Of a stretch of DNA of 64,000 bases, positions 53,678 through 61,782 are shown one piece after another; position 1 is the first letter of the stretch, and the number at the start of each line of letters is the position of its first letter. The position numbers and the translations under genes are program-made. The notes below the pieces were generated by a model. It ran no database searches, was not told the origin of the DNA, and worked only from the letters and a program-made list of their open reading frames with translations. Source of the stretch: UBA981 sp942490995 (GTDB lineage: Bacteria > Pseudomonadota > Gammaproteobacteria > Ga0077536); contig CALOBG010000030.1 of the NCBI GenBank assembly GCA_942490995.1, forward strand, positions 1-64,000, written 5' to 3'.

Positions 53678-54451
53678 TCAGAAACGGTACCCGATACCGG
53701 CGCCTACGACCCACGGGTTGATATCGAGATCGACGCGCAGACCGGCGCCGAGCGATTTCACGAACAGCGAAGCCTCGGTGTCGATATCGATGTACTTGAC
53801 GTCGAAATTCGCGAACCAGTTGTTACCCAGATCCCAGTCGAAACCGAACTGCGCGGCCCAGCCCCAGGAACTCGAGGTGTCGACGTCGACCGAGCTGCCG
53901 AGGGTAGTTTCCAGGCGCTCGGTGGCGTCGTTCCACAGCATGGCGGTGTAATTGACGCCGACCCCGGCGTATGGCCGGATACGCGCATGCGGGCGAAAAT
54001 GGTATTGCAGGGTGACGGTCGGCGGCAGTACCCACACGTCGAAAATCTTCGTGCCGTCGCTGACCCCGAGACCGCCCAGGGTCGCGTCCGTGCCGTCGAC
54101 ATAAACCTCGTGGTTGGCAATGCCGGCGATCGCTTCGATACCGAAGTGGGGCGTGATCATGTAGGTCACGTCGAGTTCCGGCACCACCGCTTCGTCGACG
54201 CTCACCCCGGCGCTGAGCGGGACCCGCGCGGCGCCGGCCTCGAGCTGGATGTTGCTGCTGCTATCGTCTGGAATGATGCCGATCACACGGCCGCGCACGC
54301 GCCATTTGGAGTCCGCGGGGGACGTTTCGGCGGCGCCGGCGGTGGCGCTGCAGGTCGCGGCGAGCATCCCGGCAAGCAGCAGCGCCAGGCCGCTGCGGCG
54401 GCGCGAACGTGCAGAGGTGGCGAGACGCAATGAACGGAGGCTGTAGGTCAT
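53678..54451 (-). CDS. ompW: OmpW-like outer-membrane protein
   Basis: This is a 257-residue small beta-barrel. The signal region (LALLLAGMLAATCSATAGAA) is followed by KWRVRGRVIGIIPDDSSS, VPELDVTYMITPHFGIEAIAG, TLQYHFRPHARIRPYAGVGVNYT and the C-terminal VVGAGIGYRF ending in Phe, all as in OmpW. OmpW is induced in several bacteria under low oxygen. Here it lies next to the cbb3 genes and downstream of the FNR-type box. The ATG at 54451 is preferred over a longer frame to 54586. Confidence 0.9.
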   Translation of the reverse strand: MTYSLRSLRLATSARSRRRSGLALLLAGMLAATCSATAGAAETSPADSKWRVRGRVIGIIPDDSSSNIQLEAGAARVPLSAGVSVDEAVVPELDVTYMITPHFGIEAIAGIANHEVYVDGTDATLGGLGVSDGTKIFDVWVLPPTVTLQYHFRPHARIRPYAGVGVNYTAMLWNDATERLETTLGSSVDVDTSSSWGWAAQFGFDWDLGNNWFANFDVKYIDIDTEASLFVKSLGAGLRVDLDINPWVVGAGIGYRF

Positions 54452-54556
54452 GTCGGTATCCGGATTAGATGAGGTCAACGTTGTTGTTATTGGACGTGCG
54501 CTGCAGCTGCTTGAACACGCCGCGCGGCACCATGACGCAGGTGCAGCATAGACGGC

Positions 54557-54570
54557 ATGATCTGGATCAA
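54557..54570. promoter_or_regulatory. FNR/ANR box between ompW and ccoI
   Basis: ATGATctggATCAA matches the FNR consensus TTGAT-N4-ATCAA with one mismatch. For ccoI the box centre lies about 41 bp before a predicted start near 54604, with GATAGT at 54592-54597 as -10, a class II activator layout. It also lies about 106 bp before the ompW start on the other strand, so one box may serve both genes. Confidence 0.65.
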
Positions 54571-54631
54571 TTACTTTTAAAATCAATCACTGATAGTGCC
54601 GTTTTCAAGGGCGATTAGAACCACTTCAACG

Positions 54632-57097
54632 ATGAACTCCGCGCTGCTCACGAGCCCGGCTGGCGCTCACGCCTGGCCCGCGGGCACCCGCTGTTTCCAC
54701 TGCGGCGAGGCGGTCCTCACTGGCGCCCGTTTTGGCTTTGTCCTGGCCGGGCAGCGCGAGCCGATGTGCTGCCCGGGCTGCGAAGCCGCCGCTGCCGCCA
54801 TCGTCGGCTTCGGCCTCGAGGACTACTACCGCGTACGCGACGCGCTGTCGCCGCGCCCGAGCGCCGATGTCGATGCCTCGCTGGCGGTGTACGACGATCC
54901 ACTGTTGCTGGAACGTTACGCGCGGCGCGCGGACGGCCGGCACGAAATCGACCTCGTCGTCAGCGGTATGAATTGCGCGGCCTGCGCGTGGCTGATCGAG
55001 CGTCGGTTCGGCCAGCAGCCCGGGGTGCGCGCGATCGAGGTCAACCTCGCCACCGCCCGCGCGCGCCTGGCCTGGGACCCGGCTGAAACCGCGCTGGCGC
55101 CGCTGCTTGGTCTGTTCGCGGCGCTCGGTTTCAAAGCGCGGCCGTTCAGCGCCGATGCGCGTCGTGCGGCCAGTGAAGTCGAGGCGCGCGGACTGCTGCG
55201 GCACTTCGGCGTGGCGGCGATATTCGGCATGCAGGTCATGATGATCTCGCTGGCGCTGTATTTTCACGCCGATGCCGACAGCGGCGAGCAACGTTTCCTG
55301 CGCTGGGCGGCCCTGGTACTGACCTTACCGGTGCTGTTTTACAGCGCCGTGCCGTTTTTTGTGTCGGCGTGGCGGGCCCTCAGACACCGCGCATTAAACA
55401 TGGACGTGCCGGTCAGCCTGGCGATCGGCCTGGCGTTCTGCGGCAGTGCCTGGAATACCGTTCACAACGTGCCGGTGGTGTATTTCGACTCGGTGGTGAT
55501 GTTTGTCACCTTCCTGCTCGCCAGCCGTTATCTCGAACTGCGCGCACGGGTACGCGCGGCCGGTCGCCTCGAGTCACTGGCAACGCTGGTGCCCGATGCC
55601 GTGCAGCGGCTGGTCAGCGATGCCGACGGCGAACGCCTGGAAACGATCCCGACCTTGCGCCTGGGCGTGGACGACCTGTTGTGGGTGCGGGCCGGCGAGG
55701 TGATCGCGGCCGACGGGGTGATTGTCGACGGCGCCAGCAGCGTCGACGAGGCGATCGTCAGCGGCGAATCGCTGCCGCACGCGCGCGGGCCGGGGGCGGC
55801 GGTGCTCGCCGGCAGCGTCAATCTCGAATCACCGCTCACGATCCGGGTCGCGGCCATCAACGAACAATCGTTTGCCGGGCAACTGGCGGCGATGGTGGCG
55901 CGCGCCGCGGCCGCTCGACCGCCCGCCACGGACAGCGGTGGCGTGATCGCGCGCTGGTTCGTGCTCGGCGTCCTGCTGCTGGCGATCCTGACCGCGTTCG
56001 GCTGGGCCTGGCACGACCCGGCCCAGTGGCTGCAGGCGACTATCGCGGTGCTGGTCGCAGCGTGTCCATGTGCACTCGCCCTGGCCCGTCCGGCGGCGGT
56101 CGCGGCAGCGCATGCGACGTTGCTCGAAGCCGGCGTCGCGGTACTGACTCCCGGCGCGCTGGAGGCGCTGGCGCGGGTCAGGCAGTTCGTGTTCGATAAA
56201 ACCGGCACCCTGACTTTCGGTGAACTCGAGATCAGCGCTTGCACGCCATTCGATGCCACGGCGCCGGCGCAGGCGCGTGCCCTGGCGGCGGCGCTCGCCG
56301 AGGCTTCGCAACATCCCCTGGCCCGCGCGCTGCGCAGCACTGACACCAATCTACGTTTGACTGAGTTGAACAGCGTGGCGGGCCAGGGCGCGTGTGGCAG
56401 CGACCGCGGTAGCGCGGTCCATCTCGGCTCGCGAAGTTATCTCAGCGCAGCCCTGGGAGCGCAGGTGTTTGACGCCCTGACGTGGACCGATGGCGGTGGC
56501 AAGGAAACCTGGCTGGCGCGGGACGGGCGCCTGGTCGCGCGCTACGAATTCAGTGACCGGGTGCGTCCCGAAGCGCCCCGCATTGTTGCCGCGCTGCACG
56601 CCAACGGCATAACCACCACCATCATGAGCGGTGACCGTGCGCGGGTGGTTGCCGACGTTGCCGCGCGCTGCGCGGTGACGCGTTGGCAAGCGGAACTGCG
56701 GCCGGACAAAAAAATGCTCGCCATCGCGGCGTTGCAGGACGCCGGCGAACCTGTCGCCATGGTCGGCGACGGCATCAATGACGCGCCGGCGATGGCACGC
56801 GCCGATGTGTCGTTCGCGGTCGCCGACGCCAGTGCGCCGGCGCGCCAGCAGGCCGACATCCTGCTGCTGTCACCGTCACTGAACGGGGTTCCGGTTGCGA
56901 TCGACGTGGCGCGGCGTCTGCGCCGGACCATCAACCAGAACCTGAGCTGGGCGATTGCCTATAACGCCATCGCGGTGCCGCTCGCCGCGCTCGCCGTGCT
57001 GCCGCCGTGGGCCGCGGCGCTGGGTATGTCGCTGAGTTCCTTGCTCGTGGTCGGCAATGCCTTGCGCATTCGAGCGTCGGGCGCGGCAACGCCTTAG
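54632..57097 (+). CDS. ccoI: Copper-exporting P1B-type ATPase for cbb3 oxidase assembly (CcoI/FixI)
   Basis: This 821-residue P-type ATPase delivers copper for the cbb3 CuB site. It has an N-terminal Cys-rich zinc-like segment (CFHCGEAV and CCPGCEAAAAAI), a heavy-metal domain with GMNCAACAWLIE, about eight helices, the CPC-type site ACPCALALARP, the phosphorylation motif DKTGTLT and the hinge GDGINDAPAMARADVSFA. The ATG at 54632 is favoured because a promoter with FNR box lies just upstream; a GTG at 54596 is possible. The TAG stop at 57095 is the first triplet of an inverted-repeat element. Confidence 0.92.
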   Translation: MNSALLTSPAGAHAWPAGTRCFHCGEAVLTGARFGFVLAGQREPMCCPGCEAAAAAIVGFGLEDYYRVRDALSPRPSADVDASLAVYDDPLLLERYARRADGRHEIDLVVSGMNCAACAWLIERRFGQQPGVRAIEVNLATARARLAWDPAETALAPLLGLFAALGFKARPFSADARRAASEVEARGLLRHFGVAAIFGMQVMMISLALYFHADADSGEQRFLRWAALVLTLPVLFYSAVPFFVSAWRALRHRALNMDVPVSLAIGLAFCGSAWNTVHNVPVVYFDSVVMFVTFLLASRYLELRARVRAAGRLESLATLVPDAVQRLVSDADGERLETIPTLRLGVDDLLWVRAGEVIAADGVIVDGASSVDEAIVSGESLPHARGPGAAVLAGSVNLESPLTIRVAAINEQSFAGQLAAMVARAAAARPPATDSGGVIARWFVLGVLLLAILTAFGWAWHDPAQWLQATIAVLVAACPCALALARPAAVAAAHATLLEAGVAVLTPGALEALARVRQFVFDKTGTLTFGELEISACTPFDATAPAQARALAAALAEASQHPLARALRSTDTNLRLTELNSVAGQGACGSDRGSAVHLGSRSYLSAALGAQVFDALTWTDGGGKETWLARDGRLVARYEFSDRVRPEAPRIVAALHANGITTTIMSGDRARVVADVAARCAVTRWQAELRPDKKMLAIAALQDAGEPVAMVGDGINDAPAMARADVSFAVADASAPARQQADILLLSPSLNGVPVAIDVARRLRRTINQNLSWAIAYNAIAVPLAALAVLPPWAAALGMSLSSLLVVGNALRIRASGAATP

Positions 57098-57241
57098 CAG
57101 GCTGGTGAAAAACGTCGCGAGGAAGGTCGGGCGCAAGGCGCGGGCGAGACGAGGACCGGAGTTTACTGGTGTAAATGAGGACCGCAGGCGAGCCCGCAAC
57201 GCCGCGCACGACCTCCGCAGTAGTTTTTCACCAGCCTGCTA
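57095..57241. repeat. 147-bp inverted-repeat element at the ccoI stop codon
   Basis: The ends are perfect 19-bp inverted repeats (TAGCAGGCTGGTGAAAAAC at 57095-57113 and its complement at 57223-57241). The inside is also an imperfect palindrome centred on TTTAC-TGGT-GTAAA (57162-57175), so RNA from it could fold into one long hairpin. The left arm contains the ccoI stop. ccoS starts 14 bp after the right end. A related half-copy lies after tag (61693-61753). This looks like a MITE-type or structured element, not a simple terminator. Confidence 0.88.
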
Positions 57242-57254
57242 GACTGAACCGCCC

Positions 57255-57458
57255 ATGGAAGTAATTTATCTGCTCATTCCGCTGTCGGTCGTGCTGGTGC
57301 TGGTCATCGTCGCGGCCTTCCTGTGGGCCATCAATCATGCCCAGTTCGATGACCTCGAACGTCACGGTCGAGACATTCTGCTCGACGACGATGGTCCCGC
57401 CGCCGAGATCACTGCCCACCGGCAAAGCGCAGCGCCACGGCACGATAAGACTCAGTGA
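57255..57458 (+). CDS. ccoS: cbb3-type oxidase assembly protein CcoS
   Basis: This is a 67-residue protein. MEVIYLLIPLSVVLVLVIVA and the following FLWAINHAQFDDLERHGRDILLDDD give one helix and the family signature, where the helix is followed by a polar segment with FDDLE. CcoS is required for cofactor insertion into CcoN in other bacteria. It is separated from ccoI by the inverted-repeat element and overlaps the convergent TauE-like gene by a few bases at its end. Confidence 0.92.
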   Translation: MEVIYLLIPLSVVLVLVIVAAFLWAINHAQFDDLERHGRDILLDDDGPAAEITAHRQSAAPRHDKTQ

Positions 57459-58186
57459 TGCGTATGGCCGGCGCCCATCAGGGTGTCGATGAAGGGATAG
57501 GCGAGGGCGGCCGCGATCAGCACCAGGCCGGCCAGACGGCGCAGCCACGGCTGCCCCAGGATAGCGCTGACGTGGGGGGCGAAACAGGCCGCGGCGATCA
57601 ACGCCGGGCTGGTACCGAATCCGAAGGCCAGCATGATCAGCGCGCCGCGTGAGGCCGAACCACCGGTGGCGGCGAACAGTACCGTCGCATAAACCAGGGC
57701 GCAGGGCAGGAAGCCCCACAGCGCACCAAAGCCCCACGCTCGAGGCAGGGTGTTCACCGGCAGCAATTTGCGGCCCTGGCGTTGAATGAGACGCCACCAG
57801 CGCGCGCCGCCACGCTCGAGCAACGCGCCGGGCGCGCGCACACCGAGCAGGGTCAGCCCGGCGACAAACAACACCAGTGCCGCGGCGATCCGCAGCACGC
57901 GGTGAGCGTTGCCAGCCGCGACCAGTTCGACGACGCCGGCGCCGAGCACGGCCAGCAATGCACCGGCAAGCATGTAGCTGACGATACGTCCGGTGTTGTA
58001 GGCCAGCGCGAAACCAACTACGCCGCGTTGCGCGCGTAGCGGCGCCGGGATGGCCAGGGTCAACGCACCGATCACGCCGCCGCACATGGCGATGCAATGG
58101 ACCTGGGCAAACAGGCCCAGGTTGAACGCGATCAGGATATCGGCGAGCAGCCCGAGGTCGCCGCCGGCCGCAGGTCCAGGGGTCAT
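57452..58186 (-). CDS. TauE/SafE family membrane protein of cbb3 loci
   Basis: This 244-residue protein has about six helices and the mark QVHCIAMCGGVIGAL at the N-terminus, then GALWGFLPCALVYATVLFAATGGSA. This is the TauE/SafE-like subgroup found next to ccoS in many gammaproteobacteria. The paired Cys residues in helices recall DsbD-like electron carriers and copper import; the exact function is unsettled. It converges on ccoS and overlaps it by 7 bp. Confidence 0.82.
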   Translation of the reverse strand: MTPGPAAGGDLGLLADILIAFNLGLFAQVHCIAMCGGVIGALTLAIPAPLRAQRGVVGFALAYNTGRIVSYMLAGALLAVLGAGVVELVAAGNAHRVLRIAAALVLFVAGLTLLGVRAPGALLERGGARWWRLIQRQGRKLLPVNTLPRAWGFGALWGFLPCALVYATVLFAATGGSASRGALIMLAFGFGTSPALIAAACFAPHVSAILGQPWLRRLAGLVLIAAALAYPFIDTLMGAGHTHH

Positions 58187-58276
58187 GGCGGCGGCGGCGG
58201 CTTGATGCCGATCAAGACGCCCCGCCGGGCAGCCATTACGCTGCCCGGCACAGCCATCGATTCAGCCTGCGTCGCC

Positions 58277-58741
58277 ATGTCCCAGCCTATCGTTCACACG
58301 CCGGTCAGCGCCTGTATGACAGCGTCGGTCATTACCGTCGGACCCTACGCGTCGCTCGCCGAAGCCTGGCAGACGATGAGCGACAAACAGATCCGGCGCC
58401 TGCCGGTGATCGAGGACGGCAGGTTGCTCGGGATCATCACGCAGAGCGATATCCTCAACGCCAAGCCGTCGGATCCGGCGCGACGCATGAATCTTGCCGA
58501 TGTTGCCGCCCAACTCGACAAGCTGGTGGTGAGTGTGGTCATGACCCGCGAGCCGGTGTGCGTGTTTGCCAACGATACCGTGGGTCACGCCGCGGAACTG
58601 ATGCTCGAACACAAGATTGGCGGTCTGCCGGTGCTCGACACGCAGCGGCAGCTTTGCGGTGTAATTACCGAATCGAATATTTTCCGGCTCCTGGCGCGCC
58701 AGTGGCGCGAGGACAATGCGGTGTTTTCCGGCGCACGCTGA
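58277..58741 (+). CDS. Tandem CBS-domain protein
   Basis: This is a 154-residue protein with two CBS domains: ACMTASVITVGPYASLAEAWQTMSDKQIRRLPVIEDGRLLGIITQSDIL (about 12-60) and VVMTREPVCVFANDTVGHAAELMLEHKIGGLPVLDTQRQLCGVITESNIF (about 85-135). CBS pairs bind adenine nucleotides and usually regulate a partner protein. None is fused here. The ATG at 58277 gives a compact protein; earlier in-frame ATG codons (58205 and 58097) add low-complexity sequence. It precedes the DksA-like gene by about 34 bp. Confidence 0.82.
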   Translation: MSQPIVHTPVSACMTASVITVGPYASLAEAWQTMSDKQIRRLPVIEDGRLLGIITQSDILNAKPSDPARRMNLADVAAQLDKLVVSVVMTREPVCVFANDTVGHAAELMLEHKIGGLPVLDTQRQLCGVITESNIFRLLARQWREDNAVFSGAR

Positions 58742-58775
58742 GCACGCCTGAGCCGTAGATCCGAGTCGTGCCGAA

Positions 58776-59096
58776 ATGAAGGATAAGGAAGCCGTACGTC
58801 GCACCCTGGTGTCGAAACGCGACGAGTTGCAGGACCGCCGCGAACGCCTGGCAGCGCATGGCCGCGACGGTGTGCCGGCGGATTTCGAGGAGCAGGCGGT
58901 CGCGCGCGAAAACGACGAGGTGGTGGCGCGCCTGCGTGAACAGGTCGAAACCGAGTTGCGCGAAATCGGCGCCGCGCTCGAGCGCCTCGACGACGGCGAA
59001 TTCGGCCGCTGCGGTCGCTGCGGCGCGCATATCGAAGCGGCCCGGCTCGAAGTTCTGCCGCAGACCATGTTCTGCAGCCGCTGCGCGCGGCTATAG
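58776..59096 (+). CDS. DksA/TraR-like zinc-finger protein
   Basis: This is a 106-residue protein with a helical N-terminal half (VRRTLVSKRDELQDRRERL) and the C-terminal zinc finger CGRCGAHIEAARLEVLPQTM followed by FCSRCARL: four Cys with the C-x2-C-x17-C-x2-C spacing. DksA-like proteins bind RNA polymerase with ppGpp; the short version may act in the same manner or be a TraR-type homologue. It is shorter than E. coli DksA (151 residues), so the group is not certain. Confidence 0.82.
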   Translation: MKDKEAVRRTLVSKRDELQDRRERLAAHGRDGVPADFEEQAVARENDEVVARLREQVETELREIGAALERLDDGEFGRCGRCGAHIEAARLEVLPQTMFCSRCARL

Positions 59097-59136
59097 GCCC
59101 ACGCCCGCTGATCCTGGTCCACGCTGCAGGCGCAGA

Positions 59137-60279
59137 CTAGTGCGGTCGTGTCGCCGTTTCGACCCGCTCGCGCAGGTCCTGCATGTCGATCATGATGCGG
59201 GTTTCGAGCTGGCGGGCGAGATGTTCCTCGTGAATGTAGCCGTATTCCTCGAGCAGGCTGTAGGCTTCCAGCGCGTGCGGTCCGGCCGGGTCGGCATCGA
59301 TCGCCGCGGCCAGCAGGATTTCCATTTCCGGCACGCCCGGATCCGGTTCGCTGGTGCGCAGTGAAATGATCGCGAGCTTGAAATAGATCTCCGCACGGGT
59401 GGCGGCGTCGAGGTTGGGGTTGACCGCCAGGAAGGTTCTGAACAGGCGCGCGGCGAGCAGGTCTTCGGCCGCACGCAAACGATTGCCGGGCGCCAGGGTA
59501 CGCGCGGTGGCCTGATCGAAAATGGTTCTGGCGCGGTCCAGGTCCGGCTGCGCATCGAGGCTGTCGGCAAGCTCGGTGAGCATGGTTTCCCAGTGCGCGA
59601 GGCGCCGGTCGAGATAGAACGGCAGGTCCTCGCGGGCCCGGTAACGGGCCAGGAAAGTCTTCACGCGGGCGGTGTTTTTCGGTACCGAGATGGCGATGCG
59701 CAGGTAACGCACCATGATGCCGCGATAGTCGGCCTCGATGGGGTCGAGCTTGCCGTCGAGCAGGCGCTGTTCGAGCAGTTCAAGGGCGGCATCGAACTGG
59801 CGGGTCGCAACCAGCAGCAGGGCCTTGGATTCCGGCGGGACGTCGTCCAGCACCATGCGCGCGATGAGCCGCTGGCCGAACAGTTGCTGCGAGTCCGACG
59901 GCAGGCGTGAATGACAGGCCACGCAGTGATCGGTGAGCTCCATCAGCGAGTAATACGCGTAATCCGGCCATTGCTCGCGAAACGAGGCGGCGGTGTCGCG
60001 CACCAGGCGGTCAAACGAGCGCGCCAGCAGCTTGAACTCGCTGTCTTCAGACTGCGCGTGCTCGACCAGGGTCGCGGCGGCGGACTGCAGGATCTCCAGT
60101 TTTGCATCGACCAGCTCCTTGTCCCACGGCGAACGCGCCTCGTCGCCGCGCACGCTCAGCGGCAGCAGGTAGGCGATGGCGTCGTAGACGTCGCGCATCA
60201 CGACGCCGGTCTGTTCGGCGCTGACCGGGGTCGCGAGCAGGAACAGTGCAAACGCGCAGGTACGATAGATATCACGCAT
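59137..60279 (-). CDS. Periplasmic protein with a haem c site and TPR-like repeats
   Basis: This is a 380-residue protein with a signal peptide (TCAFALFLLATPVSA). A helical domain follows (about 20-150) containing TDHCVACHSRLPSD, a CxxCH haem c site. The rest (about 155-370) is TPR-like helical pairs (LLLVATRQFDAALELLEQRL, LAIISLRTSEPDPGVPEMEILLAAAI). I do not recognise a named family; the first part recalls cytochrome c prime-like four-helix domains. It lies between small stress genes and downstream of the cbb3 region, so a role in respiratory electron transfer or cytochrome assembly is possible. Confidence 0.62.
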   Translation of the reverse strand: MRDIYRTCAFALFLLATPVSAEQTGVVMRDVYDAIAYLLPLSVRGDEARSPWDKELVDAKLEILQSAAATLVEHAQSEDSEFKLLARSFDRLVRDTAASFREQWPDYAYYSLMELTDHCVACHSRLPSDSQQLFGQRLIARMVLDDVPPESKALLLVATRQFDAALELLEQRLLDGKLDPIEADYRGIMVRYLRIAISVPKNTARVKTFLARYRAREDLPFYLDRRLAHWETMLTELADSLDAQPDLDRARTIFDQATARTLAPGNRLRAAEDLLAARLFRTFLAVNPNLDAATRAEIYFKLAIISLRTSEPDPGVPEMEILLAAAIDADPAGPHALEAYSLLEEYGYIHEEHLARQLETRIMIDMQDLRERVETATRPH

Positions 60280-60328
60280 CGAAACGGGAACCTCAGGCTG
60301 TGGGGAAGTAGGAAAAAGCAGGTGGCGA

Positions 60329-60799
60329 TCAGCGCACCAGTGTCACCGGGCAATGCGCGTGGCTGGTTACCTGGGTACTGGTGCTGCCCAGCAGCAGCTT
60401 GCTGAAGCTCGACTGGCCGCGCGTGCCCAGTACGATGAGTTCGCAGCCGTTGCTGTCGGCGTATTCGCAGATCTGCTCGGCGACCTGGCCCCACAGCTGC
60501 ACACTGGCGCGAATATTCGCACCGTCGCCGCAGGCTTTGCGGGTTTCGGTGAGGAGGGTTTCCTCGGCATTGTTTTCTACCGTCTGACGCACCTCTTCGG
60601 CGGTCATCGACGAATACGGCACGGTCGCCGGCCAGATCGCCGGTCCCATCGCATTGAGCATGACCGCGTCATCGTTATGTACGGTCACGATCGAGATCCC
60701 GGCGCCGGTGGTGCGCGACAGCATGCCGGCGAAGCGGGCAGCGTGCAGCGCGTGTTCCGAACCGTCGGTGGCGAGCAGGATATGGCTGATGGTTTCCAT
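60329..60799 (-). CDS. Universal stress protein (UspA family)
   Basis: This is a 156-residue protein with the UspA fold: HILLATDGSEHALHAARFAGML at the N-terminus, and GCELIVLGTRGQSSFSKLLLGSTSTQVTSHAHCPVTLVR at the end, which carries the ATP-binding Gly-rich turn. USPs are commonly induced in low oxygen or starvation. It is transcribed in the same direction as the haem-c protein gene, 49 bp upstream of it, and the two may form an operon. Confidence 0.9.
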   Translation of the reverse strand: METISHILLATDGSEHALHAARFAGMLSRTTGAGISIVTVHNDDAVMLNAMGPAIWPATVPYSSMTAEEVRQTVENNAEETLLTETRKACGDGANIRASVQLWGQVAEQICEYADSNGCELIVLGTRGQSSFSKLLLGSTSTQVTSHAHCPVTLVR

Positions 60800-60937
60800 G
60801 GTGAGCGTCCTCTGCAGGCAATTGACGTTCTAAAGGTAGTCGAGATCGCGACGCCACCGCTATCCGTGATTCCCGAAGGGCGGCTGGCGGGCAATGATAT
60901 AAAGACCCCGCAACGGATCATCATACGGAGAGCCAAC

Positions 60938-60997
60938 ATGGCACGACTGAACGACAAGGTGGCGCTGATCGGCGTCGACAGCGGTCTGCACCGCTGA
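60938..60997 (+). pseudogene. Short frame resembling the start of a short-chain dehydrogenase
   Basis: Nineteen codons encode MARLNDKVALIGVDSGLHR. The first eleven residues match the usual N-terminus of SDR enzymes (MxRLxxKVALI before TGA/TGG), after which the cofactor-binding Gly motif is absent. It has an upstream GGAGAG ribosome site and TGATATAAAG. It may be a remnant left when the rest was deleted, or a leader peptide before tag. Confidence 0.35.
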
Positions 60998-61015
60998 ACC
61001 AGGCGGCAAGTCTCC

Positions 61016-61684
61016 GTGCACACCTTCGCCCATCTGTATGCCCGCGCGGCCGAACGCAAGGGTGGCGTGAAAAAACTTGAAGCGCTGATCCCGAGGCCGA
61101 AATCGCGTGCCGCGTTGAAACGCATCGGCGACGATCGCTGGTTGTCGGAGATGACCAAGCGGGTATTCCAGGCCGGTTTCGTGTGGCGCGTGGTCGAACA
61201 GAAATGGCCCGCCTTTGAACGCGCCTTCCATGGATTTGACCCGCATGCCGTTGCGTACCTGCCGGAAGAGGCCATGGATCGCCTGATCAGTGACAAAAAT
61301 TTGATCCGGCACCACACCAAGATGCGCGCGGCGCGCGACAATGCGGTGTTCATGCTCGACCTGGCGACCGAACACGGCAGCGCCGCGGCGTTTTTTGCCG
61401 ACTGGCCGGGGCACGATTACATCGGCCTGCTGGCGGTGATGAAAAAGCGCGCGGCGCGCATGGGTGGCACTTCGGCGCAGTATTTTTTGCGGCGCATGGG
61501 CAAGGACAGCTTTGTACTGTCAAGCGATGTCTGCCGCGTTCTGATCGCCGAAGGCGTGGTCACCAAAGCGCCGACTTCGAAGCGCGACCTGGAGACCGTG
61601 CAGGATGCATTCAACACCTGGTGCGACGAGTCCGGCCGTGGGCTGACCGCGGTCAGCCGAGTGTTGTCCATGAGCGTCGAATGA
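61016..61684 (+). CDS. DNA-3-methyladenine glycosylase I-like (Tag) protein
   Basis: This is a 222-residue protein with the family pattern: RIGDDRWLSEMTKRVFQAGFVWRVVEQKWPAFERAFHGFDP, AMDRLISDKNLIRHHTKMRAARDNAVFML and GGTSAQYFLRRMGKDSFVLSSDV. Tag enzymes remove alkylated adenine from DNA. The usual C-terminal zinc ligands of E. coli Tag are not obvious, so it belongs to a variant group. The start is GTG at 61016; no ATG is in frame. A half-copy of the inverted-repeat element follows the stop. Confidence 0.78.
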   Translation: MHTFAHLYARAAERKGGVKKLEALIPRPKSRAALKRIGDDRWLSEMTKRVFQAGFVWRVVEQKWPAFERAFHGFDPHAVAYLPEEAMDRLISDKNLIRHHTKMRAARDNAVFMLDLATEHGSAAAFFADWPGHDYIGLLAVMKKRAARMGGTSAQYFLRRMGKDSFVLSSDVCRVLIAEGVVTKAPTSKRDLETVQDAFNTWCDESGRGLTAVSRVLSMSVE

Positions 61685-61692
61685 TCAGGACG

Positions 61693-61753
61693 AACGAGGG
61701 TTGCAGGCGAGTGCACAACGCCGCCCACGGTATCCGCAGTAGCAGTTCACCAC
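61693..61753. repeat. Half-copy related to the 147-bp inverted-repeat element
   Basis: GCAGGCGA (61703-61710), CAACGCCGC, TCCGCAGTAG and GTTCACCA match the right half of the element at 57095-57241 in the same order and spacing. The left half is missing. Like the full copy it begins just after a stop codon (tag) and ends close before a gene in the same direction. Confidence 0.7.
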
Positions 61754-61782
61754 CCGGCACCAGGTTTGTAAAAGGAGACAGC

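Noticed and set aside
57098..57240. A rho-independent terminator after ccoI
   Set aside because: The hairpin is far too long, its two 19-bp arms are 109 bp apart, and no T-run follows the right arm.
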